The translations under genes and the position numbers were made by a program. Below are positions 31,761 through 33,164 of a DNA stretch of 33,164 nucleotides, piece after piece; the stretch's first letter is position 1; every line of letters starts with the position of its first letter. The stretch covers positions 71,347 through 104,510 of the forward strand of contig CANAXT010000001.1 of the NCBI GenBank assembly GCA_947365915.1, written 5' to 3'. The DNA is from an uncultured Mycoplasmatota bacterium (GTDB lineage: Bacteria > Bacillota_I > Bacilli_A > RF39 > UBA660). Below the pieces are notes generated by a model. That model had not been told where the DNA came from and ran no database searches. It was given only the letters and a program-made list of their open reading frames with translations.

Positions 31761-31903
31761 TTGAACTTTCTCCTTATGAAGAACAAAAGTCAAAATAAAT
31801 TTTGACGCCCTTATCTCACGATAAGGTTTTTCTGCTTCAATGAAACTAAGTTTCTCCACAGACCAATGTCGGATAGTCGCTCCCCTATTTTTTTATCTAC
31901 TTT
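31761..31903 (-). ncRNA. Right-end RNA (omega RNA-like) of the tnpB element
   Basis: After the tnpB stop the minus strand carries GGGGAGCGACTATCC, then hairpins GAAAC-TTA-GTTTC (31854-31842), CCTTATC-GTGA-GATAAGG (31826-31809) and GTCAAAA-TTTA-TTTTGAC (31806-31789). TnpB proteins use an RNA from exactly this position, overlapping the 3' end of the gene and the right end, with the guide taken from flanking DNA. The RNA is inferred from position and folding. Confidence 0.45.
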
Positions 31904-33046
31904 TTACATGACTTCTAGTTCTTTCATATATTTTTTAATTCCTTCAAACATGATATTAATACTTGCATTTAAATCTCTTTCTAATTCGGTTTTACATTCT
32001 TCACATATCCAATTTCTAATTTTTAAATCTTTTAGTTTTTTATTTCTATGTCCGCAATGGTTACATATTTGTGAACTCGGGTAATAGGTTTCTATTTGAT
32101 AAAATTGTTTTCCTTTCCATTTTGTTTTGTATTCTAGTTGCCTTAGTAATTCATTCCATGAAGCATCGTAAATTGATTTTGAAAGTGATTTCTTTTTTAC
32201 CATTTCTGTAATTTTTAGTTTTTCTGTTACTACAATATCATGTTCTTCTGTTAGTTCTCTACTAATACTATGTAGGTAATATTTTCTAGCATTTTTTAGT
32301 TTTTGGTAAGCTCTTGCTAATTTTTGTTTGATTTTGTATCTGTTTTTACTTCCTGGGGTTGCTCTTGATAACCATCGGTTTAATCCTTTTATTTTTTTCT
32401 CATATCTTTTGATTTGTTTTGGATTTTTATATATTTTTCCGCTTGATGCTGTTACTAATGTTTTGATTCCTAAATCTATTCCTACGATACTCGTTGGTAT
32501 TTGTTTTGGTATTGTTGTTTGTTCTTCTATACATAGGCTCACATAATATTTGTTTGCTTCCTTATATACTGTTGCATTGATAGTTCTTCCATCTATTTTT
32601 CTTAATTTTCGATATCCTCTAATTTTCATTTCTTTTAGTTTTGGTAAGGTGATCATTCTTTTTTCTAAATCTAGTTTGATACTTTCATATGTTATTTTTT
32701 TATATGTGTTAATAATATTATTCGTTCTATAACTATTTCTACTTCTATTTTTACTTTTAAATTTTGGTTTTTCTCTTTGTTCTTTATAATGTTTTTGATA
32801 AGCATTATCCAAATCAAATATACTTGTTCTGAGTAGACAGCTGTCTACTTCTTTTAACCATTCATATTGTTTTATTAGTTCTGGTATTTGTTTAATAAAT
32901 GTATAAGCACTCATTTTTTCTGTTTTACTTTTTTCTAAGAAGTAGTTATAAATAAATCTATTAACTCCAAAGCTTTTATTGATTAATTGTTTTTGATTTT
33001 GGTTCGGATAGATTCTAAAGATATATCCTTTTAATTGTTTTTCCAA
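31904..33046 (-). CDS. tnpB: TnpB RNA-guided nuclease, IS605 family
   Basis: The protein opens KQLKGYIFRIYPNQNQKQLI, the standard TnpB N-terminus. The RuvC-like parts are SIVGIDLGIKTLVTAS (first Asp), DIVVTEKLKI (Glu) and ERDLNASINIM (last Asp). A four-cysteine zinc ribbon CNHCGH...WICEECK lies between the last two. All look intact. TnpB cuts DNA using an RNA made from the element's right end and helps the element persist. The best start is the TTG at 33046, with AGGGGTG at 6 bases (380 residues); an upstream ATG at 33070 is less well placed. Confidence 0.88.
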   Translation of the reverse strand: MEKQLKGYIFRIYPNQNQKQLINKSFGVNRFIYNYFLEKSKTEKMSAYTFIKQIPELIKQYEWLKEVDSCLLRTSIFDLDNAYQKHYKEQREKPKFKSKNRSRNSYRTNNIINTYKKITYESIKLDLEKRMITLPKLKEMKIRGYRKLRKIDGRTINATVYKEANKYYVSLCIEEQTTIPKQIPTSIVGIDLGIKTLVTASSGKIYKNPKQIKRYEKKIKGLNRWLSRATPGSKNRYKIKQKLARAYQKLKNARKYYLHSISRELTEEHDIVVTEKLKITEMVKKKSLSKSIYDASWNELLRQLEYKTKWKGKQFYQIETYYPSSQICNHCGHRNKKLKDLKIRNWICEECKTELERDLNASINIMFEGIKKYMKELEVM

Positions 33047-33068
33047 TGATATCACCCCTGATATATTC

Positions 33069-33097
33069 ATGATATCATACAAACATAGGTTCGTCAA
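33069..33097 (-). promoter_or_regulatory. tnpB promoter
   Basis: On the minus strand: TTGACG (33097-33092), a 17-base spacer and TATCAT (33074-33069) preceded by TGA. The -35 is kept in the deleted copy at 31737-31746. Confidence 0.6.
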
Positions 33098-33164
33098 TGT
33101 TTTTTTTCTAAAAAACGCACTTTGTCGAGTAGACAAACTCGACTTACCTCTCTTTCCTCATTGT

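Larger units (their letters stand above)
31761..33143 (-). mobile_element. tnpB-only IS200/IS605-family element
   Basis: The element carries tnpB with no tnpA inside the window. A right-end hairpin GTCAAAA-TAAA-TTTTGAC lies at 31789-31806, and the minus strand reaches GTTCAA at 31766-31761, similar to the TCAA right-end cleavage site of IS608. A left-end hairpin GTCGAGT/ACTCGAC lies at 33124-33143. Such elements carry subterminal hairpins and no terminal inverted repeats, as seen here. The exact ends are estimates. Confidence 0.65.

Noticed and set aside
31635-31859. A 74-codon frame that looks like a short protein ending in a TnpB-like N-terminus
   Set aside because: It reads through the right end of the intact element and into the deleted copy; only the last 30 codons match TnpB. 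It is debris and not a gene.

Overview
The window looks like chromosomal DNA of a low-GC, Gram-positive-type bacterium (Bacillota, probably an uncultured Bacilli-like gut lineage). Evidence: very AT-rich DNA, AGGAGG-type ribosome binding sites, intrinsic terminators with long U tracts, a MurC peptidoglycan ligase, a class B sortase with a sorting-signal substrate, and a Tad-type secretion operon with no secretin. TGA is used as a stop, so the genetic code is standard. The species cannot be named from the sequence. Almost all genes lie on the minus strand.

Left arm (1-6,300) is accessory DNA. It holds a 5'-truncated YhcG-type nuclease, a tRNA-Gly-like 3' tail that may be an old attachment site, an ASCH-domain protein and a PIN-GNAT-ASCH/EVE three-domain protein. 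Next comes about 900 bases with no long gene that is full of signals: a promoter, a 28-residue cationic peptide frame, a multi-hairpin RNA ending in a U tract, and then a complete candidate type I toxin-antitoxin locus. That locus has a 30-residue hydrophobic peptide, a hairpin over its ribosome binding site, and a convergent antisense RNA with its own near-consensus promoter. An XRE-VanZ fusion, a membrane protein and one plus-strand hypothetical gene follow.

6,300-12,250 is an export cluster: an unknown 207-residue protein (called X here), a DUF5684-like membrane protein, an MFS-like protein, an ABC exporter and a second MFS-like protein. A tiny internally deleted copy of X lies between the ABC gene and the second MFS gene, so X and MFS were probably duplicated together.

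12,350-19,300 holds a P-loop kinase and murC, followed upstream by a Tad-type operon in transcription order tadE, tadG-like, tadZ, tadA, tadB (with an Ig-like N-terminal region), tadC, driven by one strong promoter.

19,700-22,940 is a sortase locus: a strongly promoted, secreted SPATG surface protein, a class B sortase carrying a roughly 535-residue cytoplasmic extension that I do not recognise, and a 58-residue protein upstream in the same operon.

22,950-30,400 is mostly housekeeping: a DUF4143 ATPase flanked by two nearly identical 50-base terminator repeats, RNase R, a ZIP metal transporter, a lipoprotein and a Ca/Mg-type P-ATPase. The right end (30,400-33,164) is mobile: a KilA-N protein, an intact tnpB-only IS605-family element, and abutting it an internally deleted relative.

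The most interesting items are the type I toxin-antitoxin candidate (3,570-3,902), the structured RNA beside it (3,331-3,545), the sortase with the giant cytoplasmic domain, and the ASCH / PIN-GNAT-ASCH pair.
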